NCBI RefSeq assembly: GCF_048128805.1
Contig: NC_135998.1
Span: 14,917,656 to 14,981,655, forward strand
Direction: 5' to 3'
Source: Centroberyx gerrardi
Lineage: Eukaryota; Chordata; Actinopteri; Beryciformes; Berycidae
DNA length: 64,000 nt
Shown: positions 24,327 to 36,800 of the stretch, in pieces
How the letters are laid out: the number at the start of each line of letters is the position of its first letter
How positions within the stretch are numbered: the stretch's first letter is position 1
Program-made: the position numbers and the translations under genes
Notes under the pieces: generated by a model
Told to the model about the DNA's origin: nothing
The model's input: only the letters and a program-made list of their open reading frames with translations
Database searches by the model: none

Positions 24327-27300
24327 TTGCTCCTCGTTATCAGCGGCGCTCCAACGGGGGATGGAGTCGGTGCAGTTGTTGAGTCGACAACAGCTGTACA
24401 GTTAGCTAGCTACGTGCTACGTGCCATACACTGGATGACTGCTGGAGGAGGATTCTGCTAAGCTAGCTTGCGGTACTGAGTGAGTGGGGTATCTGTCAGT
24501 TCCGTAGCTATGTGTGGAAAAAGAAATGCAGCCAGCCCCTTCGTCTCTTATACTTCTGATAACAAGGGATGGTAAGAGTGAGGTACTTCGAAATCTAACG
24601 CTCCGGCGCAGTTACAATGTTAGGATAACATAACTAGCCATATCATTAGGCTACATAAAGGATACGACGAATGAGCGTGGACTTTAACTGCGTTTAACAG
24701 AATGTGTCGATGTTGAGGAGGGGAGAGCATGATGACGTGCAGCTGAGTCCCTCATCACACTGGCAGGATGGGTGCAGGTCTGGTTTGAGAGTTTGAGGTG
24801 GAGGGTGCGGTGGGGTGGTTGCCCCAGGTTATGGCGTTTACTGCTTAATCAACATCATTTCACATGACTCAGCACTGTTTTTAATATTTATTTATTTTTT
24901 TAATTATGGCAAGGGTACAAACATCAATCATACAGTTACAGTTATTACAGTTACTATTAATCCAAAAATCCCCAATTTAATATCCCACCCACTCCCTCCC
25001 TCTCCATACCCCTGCACCCAAAAAAGAAAAAGACCCCTAGAAGAAGGACCAATAGGTATATAAAATAATTGCAATAAAAAAAAGAGACTATCATTTCACA
25101 AATTGTGAACTGGGTGAAGGCAGGTGTAAGGCTGATGTTACTGACACTGGGCAAAGTAGCAGTATTGTTCAAGGGACAAGTTTCGTCAAGGATTGCCAGG
25201 TAGAGTCCTAAGTTTGATCATATATGAAAGCATTGTTTTTAATATTAGAGAATCCATGGCCGCAAGTACTTGAGGAAATGCATAAGCAGTGCCAAAATGA
25301 CCCTTATTGTTATTAAATACGTGTTCATTCTTCAACTTTATCTTCAACTCTACGAATTAAATTATGCATTTGATGTTACAAAGCTGTTATAATGTTGAAA
25401 ATATATTTGTCCCATCAACTAAATAAAATTTAATGCATTAACTCCCTACTTTGCTATTGTGCAGTATGCATTGTGATTTTCTATTTGAATGCATTATTTC
25501 GTTATAATGGTGATCTCAGATTTGAGCTGAATAAAACCTCTGAAGGATTATATGGTTGCAATGTGTGTTTTGGTATTGCATCAAATTCAGAGTCTTTGGC
25601 ACTAGGCTACAATCTTTAATATATGAATTAATCTTGAATTAATTGTTGTTAACCTCCTTTTTATGCTTTATGTTTCTTGCCTTGCACATGTCTTCCTTGT
25701 TTTCAGTGGTTTTGCTGTTGAGTTTTTGTTTTTAAGTGTTATCTGAATAAAGCTTATTTATTACAGTTGGTGAACCTGAAGTTGTAACTACTCACCAGCG
25801 GTTGGATCTATGAGCAAAGCCAGAGAGCATATCTGACACAGATTTGCTACTGAGATATTTTCCAAATTGTACCTCAGTAGATCATGTCAGTCTGCATAGA
25901 AAATGCTTCTCCACCATTTCCAAATTAAGAGAGGGAAGAAAAACCAATACCAAACAACATTTGATTCCATCCCATGAAGATTGAGAACGAGGCCTTTCAA
26001 GTAAAGTTTGAGCCATCTAAGGCCAGCCGTCCCAGGTGAAGATGGCTTGCAGCAATAGAAGAAACGATTTGCACTATATTCACTCCATGAGAAACAATCA
26101 GAATCTATAGAACATTTAATACATTTATCCAGATGCATAATATTACAACAGATTTAACATTTGGCCAAGATAAATGCAAAAAGACATTAAAAGAATCAGA
26201 AAATAAACACTTTAATGAGACCAAGCAATTTGACTTATGTGTAAAAGAAATGATATAATTTAAACTTCCAAGAGAGATGTTAAACAAGAGAGCCTCAAAT
26301 GCCTCAGTATCACAGTTAGGACTGTTATGGTCTATGCAAGCAACACATGTAACAAGATAATGGGCAACACAAGGGGCAATTCTTGTGTCCTTGCGTAGTA
26401 AAATGTGCAGTCCAAATTTTGTAATGTGGCGCTAATGCATATTGCAATGTCATGTGTTTCAGGTAGAGGCGCTAAATGCATATACTGCTAAATAAACTAT
26501 AAACAAATAAGTAAAACATACCAACAACTGTACTAGAGTCCTATAGGCCTACTTAACTAGCTGCCAATGCCTGTACCTCATGGTAATTGCACACCACACA
26601 TGATTTTACGAGACGAACAGTTCACCTCTTTTCATTATCAATGAGAGGCAAGTAAACACTTAATGACGGGACAGGTGGTCTCCCAGTCATTAAATTCTTG
26701 TTCCTAGTTCCACTTTGAATGGAAGATAGAAGATGGCTGTGTCAGAGATTCCTGAATTTATGACCCATGTCTGTCAGCATATAAAGATCTTGACAAGCAA
26801 CATACTGTAGTATGAAGGAAAGTGACAGAGATTGATGTTCTTCCTGGTGTGTAACATTACGTTACCTGAAGTAGCGTCAAATATTTTGGCTGCTAAGTGA
26901 GAAAATGTCATGACAAATGGAGTCATGTGAACTTGTCCCCGCAAAAGAAACTAATTTTGGCCAGAAGAAATGGTCATTTGAGAACTGCCACCACAGAAAC
27001 AAAATCAGGAGGTTCTGTATGACATTAGCGATTGAGGGGATCATCAGTGTCACAAAGCTGTTGAAGGTCTTGAGGACAGTTATGAAAAACCTGACAGGCA
27101 AGACAACAAAAAGGCTGCCAAGCAAGTCCCCCAGCAGCAAGGGAATATGAAGTACATATCTGAAGTAAATTGTATGGACATAAGGACAACATGGTTTGGG
27201 TAAATGAGATTTAGGATTAGATACAATTCAGCTTCAAACTCTCCTACTCCTGCTGCAGAGATTCAATTTGGGATGTAGAACCTCAGTAGTACCTCCAGCC

Positions 27301-27730
27301 AGTATTACGTATGCAAGGACAACAATAGATTAGTAAATGTGTTGCCTCTATCTATTTTTCCTCTCATTCCTTTCAATAGACCAGTGACAGCAGCTGTGGA
27401 GATGGGAACATTTGCATGCTGGATGCATGATGAGGAAGGAGGTTATCTGCACTGCAGCAGCATTATTCATATGGTAAGGTTCAGCACCAGCAGGGGCACT
27501 GGGCATATGGGAGTCTAGGAAGTACTGCTTAAAGGAAAATGGCCAAAGGATTAATATCGCTTTCTGGAATGACCTCACCCTGTACTTTCACAATGTTACA
27601 TCTGTTTTATCCAGTTGGCCAGCTGAAAATGACCTGTGAAATCTAAAACGTTCAGGCACAGCTCTAGCAGTCCAGTCCTCAGGGATCCTCCTGGGCTCTT
27701 GGCTGGGCTTTGGACCGCCTCATCAATAAC
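24327..27730. other. Upstream region of osbp2, no gene seen
   Basis: 24327-24800 is the promoter side of osbp2, with an in-frame TAA upstream of the start codon and moderately CG-rich DNA. From 24880 on, the sequence is A/T-rich. A 77-codon ATG-initiated frame at 26917-27150 (plus) has no recognised similarity and no splice or polyadenylation context, so it is not called a gene. Nothing else can be supported here. Confidence 0.45.
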
Positions 27731-30158
27731 TCAGCCTACTGCCAGACTCTGTTCATTGACTGAAAAAAACAACAGGAACAAATGAGACTCAAACATGACA
27801 TAGATTTAATTGATTTTGCAAAGTCAGTGGACAGTCGCATTTCACTTAGCTAGCCACATTATAAGAATTTTGCAAAAACAACAATTTATACATAGGCCAA
27901 CAAATTTGTTAACAGCACAGCACCAGTAATGTTGTGCAGTGCGTGCCATAGCATATGCCTCAGTTTTGGCCCACTCTCTCTGCCGCTACCTGTCTCATCA
28001 ACATCAACATTATTGTTGCATTGGTGTTGCTGGGTGCGAGCTTGTTTGCACATGAAACATTTTGGTTTGTTTAGAACATTTTACTGCATCTTTTTGTAGT
28101 GTCTTTATTTTTAATAGTAATGCCATATTGTGATGTCAAGTGTTCATTGTGATGTGTTGTCATGCTTAATGGTACTGTCATCTAGAGGCCTGTGCTTCAT
28201 GTGTTTCCATGCTGTACTGTGTGATCTTCCCTGTGCTTTGAATGTTGGATTGCTGGGTGTCGGGCTCCTTGTCTCTGTGCTCCCATGCGCTTATGGCTGC
28301 TTGTAATGCTTCTTGTTAGTGCTTGCATAGTTTTTACTTATTTGACTGTGCTATGTGTTGTGTATATTCTTTCATGTTCCTTTAAACCACCAACTTGCCC
28401 AGGGACTACAGATGAAAATTTGCCTGTATGGCTAAATCTGGCACATTTACATGGTGCATCTAAATTCTTATGTTTACTAATGTGCACTGTCCGTTTCTTA
28501 GATAAAAAACGTAAACTTTTAATCCTTGCATTTTCATCCCCTCCCCCCACCCCCCGTAGAGCTTGAATTTAGTCATCATGGCATGAGTTAACCAATCACA
28601 ATGTAAAACAAACATGGGGTTGACAGTGCTAATCCATGTTATGAACAGTCCGTCTCTAAGAGGATTCTGTTGTGTTTTTGGAAGGGTGTGCCAGTAGCAG
28701 TGTGTGTATGTATGAGTGCCACTGCCAGTCAGGCACACAGAGAAAAGGAGACCCTACATCAGACCACCAAATCACCTTAGTTCATAAAATTATTGCATAC
28801 CGACGATCCAACTGGCCCACACAGTCACAGGCCCACCAGGGTTCCTCCCAGTTCTCATGATTAGCCACCCTGTGTATGATGGACAGCTGAAGTGTTGAGA
28901 AAAGTTTTGTCAACATAGTACTTACACCAGGGCACAGCCTGGAGCAATCAGATTCACAAGTACCAGTAAGTCACTTGGATGCATTCCATTTGGCCAAAAT
29001 GCGTCCTCTCCTCCATCCTCGCGGCCTCGTCTCCTCGCTGACCTGGCATCCAAAAATGAGCCGCCATCATTAATAAATTACAAATGGGATGTTCATGTTT
29101 TCAGTTTAATTTTGTGCCCGGTAATGTCATGATCTGCCCCTGTCTGCCATGATCTGCCCCTCTCAGCCCCAGCCCTTGTGTCTGCCATGATCTGCCCCTG
29201 TCTGCCCCTGTGTCCTGGTCTACCACTCCTTTCACTCCCCAGTCCTGCCATCCTCCCACCAGCCACCAGATGTCCTCGGACTTTCCTCCCTTCTGTGCTC
29301 CTTCCCTCCACACCTGCCCTGCATCACCCTCGTTAGCCCTGTTACCTTGTTCCCCCCTTCACCAGCCTGCTTTCCACCTATCAGCTCCCGGACTCTTTCC
29401 CCTCCTGCCAGCTGCTCCTCGTTTCTCCGTTAGTCTGTGTGTGTCTGTGTTCCATGGAGTGGTGTCAGTTCGTCTGTTGTGTTTCCCCGTGTTACCTGCT
29501 TCGCCTTCTGCTCTGTACCCTGTGTTTCATGTGGAAATCTGCTTGCCTTGTTACCAGCCAGGTTTGGTTTTTGTCTTCCTTTGTTTGCCAGCCTGTTGCG
29601 GTTTTTTGCTTTTTGGATTTCCTGTTTTGTACTCTGCCTAAGTTTCAGCTATTAAAGCTTCTTGCTTCAGAAAAGCTCTCTGCCTTGACTGTCTGCATTT
29701 GGGTCCTAATCCCTGCCCCTGACAGGTAATGTCTTCTAGTTCCAGTTAAATGTTGTTTCACCAACCTACTGTTCTGACTTGGCATTTCAATTAGAGTATT
29801 CTAATCTGATTTGGTACATCAATAACATAAATTACAGCAATTAACTTTGTGTACTTAATATTCATCAACCTGTAGTTGAAGCTTTGCGCCGTCCTCCACG
29901 TCTCCCTCTTGGGGCTGTGTGGAGTGTCCGCTCCAGAGCGTTCACGTTTCCTCGCCTCAGCTGCCTTCTGTGTATAAGAGAAAAGTCTTCAAAAACTGAA
30001 AGGCATTGAAACTTAAATTCCATTACAAACTGAAAGAGTTATATAAAACCACTAACCCTGGCTTCAGCAAGGATGTGGTCATACTTCAATCCAAGGGCAG
30101 CATGTCTCCCCTCTTGGTAGTGGGGGTCAAGGGGGGCAACGGTATATTTTGTAGCCAT
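27731..30158 (-). CDS. Possible small unrecognised 4-exon gene
   Basis: This is a model I built by eye, not a known gene. Exons 30158-30057, 29967-29870, 28886-28801 and 27759-27731 have acceptable splice sites (AGG|GTTAGT, CACAG|AAG, ACAG|GTTGAT, CTTCAG|C, G|GTATGC, TTTTTTCAG|TC). Joined, they give 104 codons and TGA with phases that close. The protein starts MATKYTVAPLDPHYQEG; the first two exons are polar, helical-looking and rich in Ala/Arg/Lys/Glu (around KYDHILAEARKAAEARKRER). Exons 1 and 2 look convincing, exons 3 and 4 much less so. A solo LTR sits in intron 2. I recognise no family and propose no function. It could also be a lncRNA or a chance model. Confidence 0.28.
28000..28525 (+). 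repeat. LINE 3'-tail-like repeat, second copy
   Basis: CCCAGGGACTACAGATGAAAATTTGCC, CTGGCACATTTACAT, TTTACTAATGTGCACTGTCC and a terminal A-rich stretch match, in order and strand, the copy in the slc35e4 intron near 3805-3905. The upstream 400 bases are T/G-rich and probably belong to it. No reading frame survives. Confidence 0.5.
29125..29724 (+). mobile_element. Solo LTR of an LTR retrotransposon
   Basis: The 600-bp unit begins TGTCATGATC and ends CCCCTGACA, so it has TG...CA ends within a 5-bp inverted repeat. It is flanked by the perfect 5-bp duplication GGTAA (29120-29124 and 29725-29729). An ATTAAA polyadenylation signal at 29651-29656 and the word CTGCATTTGGGTCC near the 3' end are typical of Ty3/Gypsy-like LTRs in fishes, which fixes plus-strand orientation. 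The 5' part contains short direct repeats of TGATCTGCCCCTGTCTGCC. No internal gag/pol sequence adjoins it, so recombination between two LTRs is the simplest origin. Confidence 0.82.
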
Positions 30159-30211
30159 TTACAGACTGACGGATACAGACGAGATAGATAGATGGATGGA
30201 TTCATGTTGGC

Positions 30212-30227
30212 TCTTAAAAGAGCCTTT
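30212..30227 (-). other. Histone-type 3' stem-loop without a histone gene
   Basis: On the minus strand GGCTCTTTTAAGAGCC is preceded by CCCAAA and followed by AACA. That is a 6-bp stem with a TTTA loop in the flanks expected of replication-dependent histone mRNAs. No histone coding sequence lies upstream in this direction. In the model above it would fall in the 5' untranslated part, about 53 bases before the ATG at 30158. The 16-mer is a perfect palindrome, so chance or a transposon end are alternatives. Confidence 0.4.
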
Positions 30228-30689
30228 GGGTTTCAGAAATTTCTCAATGAATGGAGCAAACTGGCTGGCTTAACTGGAGCTGCAGGGAGAAAAGGAAAAA
30301 TAATCACTTAAGACAAATTGTCCATGTGTAACTGTAAGTTAGCTATTAATTACAGCAATGTACAGTACAGCAGTCTATAATGTATGTATGCACCAACATG
30401 ACTTAAACACAATGGCAGAGTGTAGCTCATCTAATTAAATTCATTTTAAAAATGATGTGTTTTATTTCATTATTAATCATTTGGGTAAACCTGCACTATG
30501 CTGCCCTTAAGTATGACGGCAAACTGCATTAATCATAAAATTTCATGCAAAACTAGCAGTTAATTTGTGCCACGACTTACCAGAACAATGGTTAGATCAC
30601 ACTTATTTGTTTGTTTTAGGCATATGAACACAAACAAACATTATCAACTCAATACAGCCTAGGTAATCAATCTAGGTAATTTATGCGCA

Positions 30690-30755
30690 CAAAGTTTAAT
30701 TTCGTTTATTAGGATCCCCATTAGCTGTCACCAAGCTAGTCTGAATTGGAATCCC
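30690..30755 (-). repeat. Degenerate interspersed-repeat tail
   Basis: TTTCGTTTATTAGGATCCCCATTAGCTG with a following GCTAGTCT block resembles, from memory, a very frequent teleost LINE 3' segment read in antisense. It is short and the limits are uncertain. Confidence 0.4.
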
Positions 30756-31739
30756 ACCTACTAAATGTGCTGTCTACAAGTTTTTGCTGAGCAAACTTTC
30801 AGAAGAGAAAAATGGAGGCAAATAAAGAAGAAAATTCAACCAGTAAACAACACTGCATTTTTGACTCTTCAAAGTCCATGCCATGTTACACTCTATCAAG
30901 CATTAGAGCTCTTCTCGTTCTCCTTTCTTCTCATCCATTCTCCCCTTCCACCATCCCTATCAGGGGCAGCTGAAGCCATCTTTTAATGGTAGAATCTCTT
31001 GGTCCGTGGCACCAGACGCTTATGTCTCACAGCAGCTAAAACACACACACACACATACACAAATAAATGCGTAAAATCACTCAGTACAGTGCATCAGTGA
31101 TACACTGACACAAACAATCCAATGAGGTTCTGAAGTGGATAACATGTAACAAGTGGGGGAGGGACTTCCTTTCAGGAAGAGCAACAGGAGCTCATGGTCT
31201 GGCGAAAAGGTATGTTAAATTTAAGTATTTTAGCTAATTTAGATAAAGATAATATGTTAATGTGCATGAAGCTTTAAGATGAATAATATAGTTGTTTTTG
31301 GTTTTTTTTTAAATTTTGTGCTTTGCTTTTTTGCTTGTTGTTTTGTGGTGCTGATCCTTCCTTGTTTTTGAAATAAAAAGATATTAACAGAGAGAAAAAG
31401 TGAAAAGCTATATTTCTGTTTTGCAAAGTGCAAAAGGCACATTGCAGATTTTTTTCCAAGAGAGAGCTGTGCCTTCTGGGTCGGTCCAGGAGGGGACAAG
31501 ATGTTGTTGAGTCACGGTTCCAATACGTCAGCAGAGGTCGCCATATACTTCAGCAACTGTCCAGGGAGTGGAGTCACCTAGATTGAATTGCTGTGGTGCT
31601 TAATGTGGACGGAGCAGTCTTTATTTTGGTCAATATTCATGGTTACAAGAGTAGTAATGTTAACTAAACATAATTACAAATGACAGGGGTTATTACAGAT
31701 CTAGAAGCTATGCATCTAACTTTTTTATTTTTGTGGGAG

Positions 31740-32640
31740 GAGATTTTAGTTTTGCTCATGATGCATGGCTCTACTCCACTGACTGTGTATGGGTGTATGG
31801 AGAGATCTGCATCCAGAAGTAAGACAATTCTCATGGGTGAAAACGAATGTAAATTGTAAATCCAGAACAGATTCTTGGCTAATAACTCAAGAATTTCTTA
31901 GATGTGTGACAGATCCTACGACAGATCATTGTCTCACTTCATTATATTTAAAACATAACTGGAAGGACTACAGTGTATGAGGAGAGTAAAAGGAGTTGGT
32001 CAATTTACTATGTTACATAATGGAATTAGCAGTTCAGTATCACTTCTGCATGGTACTAAAGACATTCGAGGTAAATCACTGCATACGCCAGGGAAATCCC
32101 GCTAACCCACATCTGTTCATCATGGCTGTGGAATAGCTTGCTATTTATACCAAGCAGAAAGAGGACATCCAGCAACTTAATGTGTATTTTTTTTCTGGGT
32201 TACATTTAAATTTGGAAGAGTGAGTTGATGGCCATTCATGATCACCTTTGGGTGTCTTTACATGACATTACACTTCAGAATGTCAACAGGAGATTTCTAT
32301 TTTTGGAATGGTCAAATGTTTGAGATTAAACATAATGTCTGACTCCGCCCCATTCTGCAGCAAGATATACAGTGTAAGGATTCAGGATCCCTCCCCATTT
32401 TAGTCTTAACATGGAACAGCACCACCTGCTAAACTAAATTGCTTTTTCCGAATTTAAAGACATGTCTGGATCTAACACCAAGACCTTAAACTTTATGCTG
32501 TTTTGCCTAAATCAAACAAACGCAGAAAAAGATATTTGTCTCAATGTGATACTCTCTCATTGACTTCCAGTTAGTTGGGAGGAATATCTTGATATTCCTA
32601 TCCCATGAAGCAGGGTTTTTACCTCAACATCTTATGATAC
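31740..32640 (+). mobile_element. L1/Tx1-like LINE remnant (endonuclease and RT pieces)
   Basis: Plus-strand translation near 31795-31980 gives WRDLHPEVRQFSWV, CKSRTDSWLI and TTDHCLTSLYL, the C-terminal blocks of an APE-type LINE endonuclease. At about 32075-32140 GIRQGNPANPHLFIMAVE follows, the RT motif normally written GIRQGCPLSPLLF. Only about 100 bases separate the two blocks, so most of the intervening endonuclease-RT linker is deleted. The rest to ~32640 is frame-shifted and ends near TGAAGCAGGGTTTTTACC. It is a dead copy with many stops. Confidence 0.7.
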
Positions 32641-33253
32641 ATTCCAGTTTGCATTCCAAAATTCCTCTCCAAAATTTTGCCTTCAAAAATGCTGTAATAT
32701 GTAACCAATTTTCCTGATGGTGGCATTATACAAAGTGCCCAAAGTTTTAAACTTCAAAAATTACATTAAAACACATTAAAACCACCAAGACCAACCAACA
32801 CCAAACCATCTTATTGAGCATTAATGCTTTATTTGCTCACATTTCTTGCAACCTTATTCAACACATTAAAATGGTAAAATAAGATTAGATTCTCATACAG
32901 ACAATAATTTAAATAAATACCATAATCAATTATCATCAACAAATGCGATAAGCAGTATCATTGAACAAAGGCCTAAGGCTTCTTGACTTTTTCTGGAGCA
33001 TTTGACTTTTTTCTATCCATTACAGGGGAGGCTATGTTTAAATATGCATCAATAAGTAAATAAGTAAACAGTTAACAGCTGATTATTTTCTTTTGGCATC
33101 ATCACAGTCATTCGTGAAAACTACATTTTTATCGTACAATCATTTCTGCAAAGTGCTTTGTGACAATATGCCTCACAAAAAGGTTGTAATGTCTTTTTAT
33201 AGTCTTTCTTTCTTCAATAAAAGAAAAACACAATTTACCTTTGAGATGTTTGC

Positions 33254-33418
33254 CTACAGCTCTGCCTTCATCACATGGATGAGCTGTTTGAAAAACTGCA
33301 CAGCCCCAAAGACATCCCCCTTATCGTCATCAGAAACAAATCTGTATGGCACTACATCAGGATGCTTGATATGATCTTCGGTACGTGTTGTTGTAACATT
33401 TTTGCACTTTACATTGCA
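33254..33418 (-). other. Unrecognised 54-codon ORF with an upstream acceptor
   Basis: After a possible acceptor (GTTATCCAG, ending at 33419) the minus strand is open for 54 codons to TAG. It encodes a protein-like sequence with blocks RTEDHIKHPDVVPYRF, SDDDKGDVFG and AVQFFKQLIHVMKAEL. It begins about 390 bases past the stop codon of the V-ATPase gene, in the same direction, so it lies where that gene's 3' UTR is expected. It has no ATG at its start. It could be an alternative last exon, a remnant of another gene, or chance. I recognise no family. Confidence 0.25.
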
Positions 33419-33810
33419 CTGGATAACTGTTCATCTTAAATACCATGTAGTAAATAATACAAAACTATTTTACACAGCACAATGCGAATAAAATATTTAA
33501 ATTCACCCAATTGGCGTGACAAGTAGTGTTTAGCAATATCTCACCTACAAAATTAAATCGGTAACAGATTAAGAATTTTGAACCCCTGCGTATTCAGAGG
33601 TTTGCTGGATATGGTGGTAAGGCAGTCAGTGCAGCCGATATTATTTTAAAAATTGTCATGGTGAAAAACGTTGCTACAACAGTGAGTTTCAATCCGTTGT
33701 CTTGAAGGTTTGTTGTCGTTATCACAGTGTGAATTGTTCCAACTTCCAGCATCCTTCACAGACAAAGTCTGCTCAGCACTCCCACATCCGATATATCAGA
33801 GTCCCTTTTG

Positions 33811-36800
33811 TTACAGCAAGCCATCTTGTTCAAAAATGGAGGGCAGAAGTGAGAAGTCGAAGGGGACAAACTTGACGCCTGTCCCATGGTAGAATTTGTT
33901 CTGGAACTCGACCCTGAAATGGAGTGTTCATGTAAGCAACGGCACTCTAATGATGGCAGAATAAACGATTAACAAGGTGAGTGCGATTAGGAGATTGAAG
34001 ACATTAAAATAGTAATAAAAGTAAGTGAAGAATAGTTCATAGGTGCAGCTGTGACTCACCAGTGGAGGCGGAGAGCATGGAGGAAGGCGGATAGGCCCTC
34101 CATGACCAGCAGGATGGACACGGTGAGCATGGCGAAGAGGCCGAACACAGGAACCAGAACCACCACTCCTAGTCTGGTGGTGATCCTCAGACCGAGGCGC
34201 ATCACCATGCCCCACAACACCTCTGACAGCTCTAAAAAGAATAAAAACACAATACGCATTGGAACACATATAATGCATGCACGTGCACAAACACACACAC
34301 ACACACATTCATGAAATACAAAATAGAAGGTAGTAGAAACAGACTGCACTTACGGGCATGAGCCAAGCTGAGGGCCCAGAGACGCAGGTAGGAGGCAGTA
34401 TTGGAAATGCAGCCCAAGCAGTACTCTATGGTATGGATGGCCTGGTGCAGGAGCACATCCGCAAAGTCAAACTGCAAGACAAAATAATACATAACATACC
34501 CCGCTTAATTGATATTGATCGGTGATTAAAAATCAGGCACATCAGAATGGCTTTTCTGTTTTAATACAGCATTAAGTTTAGGTAGTGATCACACTTAAAG
34601 CTACAATATGCAACTTTCCACCTTGAGGCTGGCTAGTCCCGCCCTCCTCCTCCTCAGCCAGGCAGGTTTACACTCCAACACTTCTCACTCATCTTCAAAA
34701 GCCATCTACTTTAAAATGGCATCTAGCCCGAGGCTGAAGGAACCGGCATCAGAAGAAGCGGATGGGAAACACATGAAATTTGCACTTATGTTTTTAACTT
34801 TTGACATTGGTCTTGTCTGCTTTGTGCCATTGTTGCTGTAGCTATGATTTCGCTGTGGCTGCTTACCTCACCTTGACCGCCACAACCCAGCTCACCGCTG
34901 GCCGTGCCTACAACACACATCCACAGCAAAGGGTATACACACCCCAAAACATCCCAAATTTAAAAGCCTATTTCAGGCAAATGGTGGGATTTAGGCATGT
35001 ATACACTGGGTCACAGACAGAGGTAATGTAACATATATTCTAATTTCTTGTTATTTTAAGGTGAAAATAGTTGCATATTGCAGCTTTAAATGCAATATTT
35101 GACATCTAAAGAGAGGACACCTCTTTGGGAATTGCGTCTCTGCTGGTCATTTCATCAAGTCCCTCCTCTTCATCGTCTTCATACGGCGGCGCTGTGGAGT
35201 TGTCGTCCTCACTTACACGCCTCACCCTCTCATAACCCTGAGGTGAGACGACAGCGTTAATTAAGTATCGAACAATGTATCAATGACTGCTCAAGCAGAA
35301 AACATGCTCAGATATTACATCACACTCACTCTGCGTCTGCGCAGGCCTTTGCCTCCGCGGTACAGCCAATAGAGGTAAAGAGGTTTTCCTAACAGCAGCA
35401 CAGGAACTGACAGCATGGCTACCACAACTAGGAAGATCTGTAGCCCAGTCTGTGGAATCAAGATAACACACACACACATGCACACACACACAAAGGTCAA
35501 ACAAGTGCAGAGCTGATAAACAGATAATATTTCAGACGATGTCATTAAGACATACCTGTCCTGGGTAGAGAGGAGTGACATCGGCTCCCTGCATGAGGAA
35601 CATGTTGATGAAGTGGATGAGGATGCTGGGGGCCAGGCAAGAGTCGCGCGCACTGAACGCCACCCACTTGTAGAGAATCATGCAGACCAGGTAGCCAAAG
35701 AGACAGAGCAGGAAGAGCAGCTCAGGGAGAAATAGCAGATAGACATTAAATTTCTGTCGGAAGTGCCTGAAGGGAGAGAACAAGGTGTGGGAAGAAAGAA
35801 GGTGGTGATTATAATGACTGGAGCCTCTCAACACTAACCTAAACAACTGTGGGGAGAGAGTATGCTACAGAATAAATAAACAGTGTTATTTTAAAATCAC
35901 AGTAATACTGATACAAGTACCATCAAAAAACTTCAATTTTGGTTGGCTACTCATGTTGATTTCCAAATATACCAAACAGATTGACACTGATGGATGCCCA
36001 TGCTGAGCAAACATTAAAGTCCCCATGAAATGAACTCCCATTACTTTTAGTTCGGTTTAGTTTTGTGCTGTTTCATGGTTTTTTTTAACAAGGGTGACAT
36101 AATGACACTGCCAGGGACTTCGGGCTCTAGTCACTCACAGGTGGTTGAAGACACTGAGCACCACTCCAAAGCTCATGTGTATGACACCAATAATGACAGA
36201 CATCTTCATCTTGTAAGAGTTCAGGAAGGACAGGCGATTCACTGCCATGTTCCATATCTGTCAGAAGATTAGAAAGCATCTCAGTGAAGATTATATGACA
36301 AAAAGAGTCAGTAAGACTGTATTGTGAGGTGCAGTATCATCTGAGTTACTCACAGGATCGATGCCAAATGGGTAGGGTCCACTGAACACACCACTGATAT
36401 TAGGGTCTAACGTGAGCAAAGCGTTTGTTTGGAGGGTTTCATTTCTGCAACGTAAACATGTAGGTATCAATTAGAAAAAAACTGAAGCACATAAAGCCCA
36501 TTAAGACTCAGCGTTTGTATTGATGACTCACGTCCACTGCTGATTTATGAACATAGCCCGGACACTCCAGCCAGAGCCAAATATGTTGATGGACTTGGAG
36601 AAACAGTCGTTGTAGATCAGCCCAGTGTACACAGAGAAAAGCCCCATCATTAGGATGATGTAGCGCCCCTCGAAGAACATCATCCAGATCTGAGGGCAAC
36701 AGAAACACGATAGCTGTCAGTGAGAAAGAAATTAAAAACAACAACAAAACACCACATTACAGATGAGAGGGGAAAGCAGTTCCTGCCTCGTTACTGGACC

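Noticed and set aside
26917-27150. A 77-codon ATG-initiated plus-strand frame
   Set aside because: Protein-like but unrecognised, with no neighbouring exons or signals; chance cannot be excluded in A/T-rich DNA.
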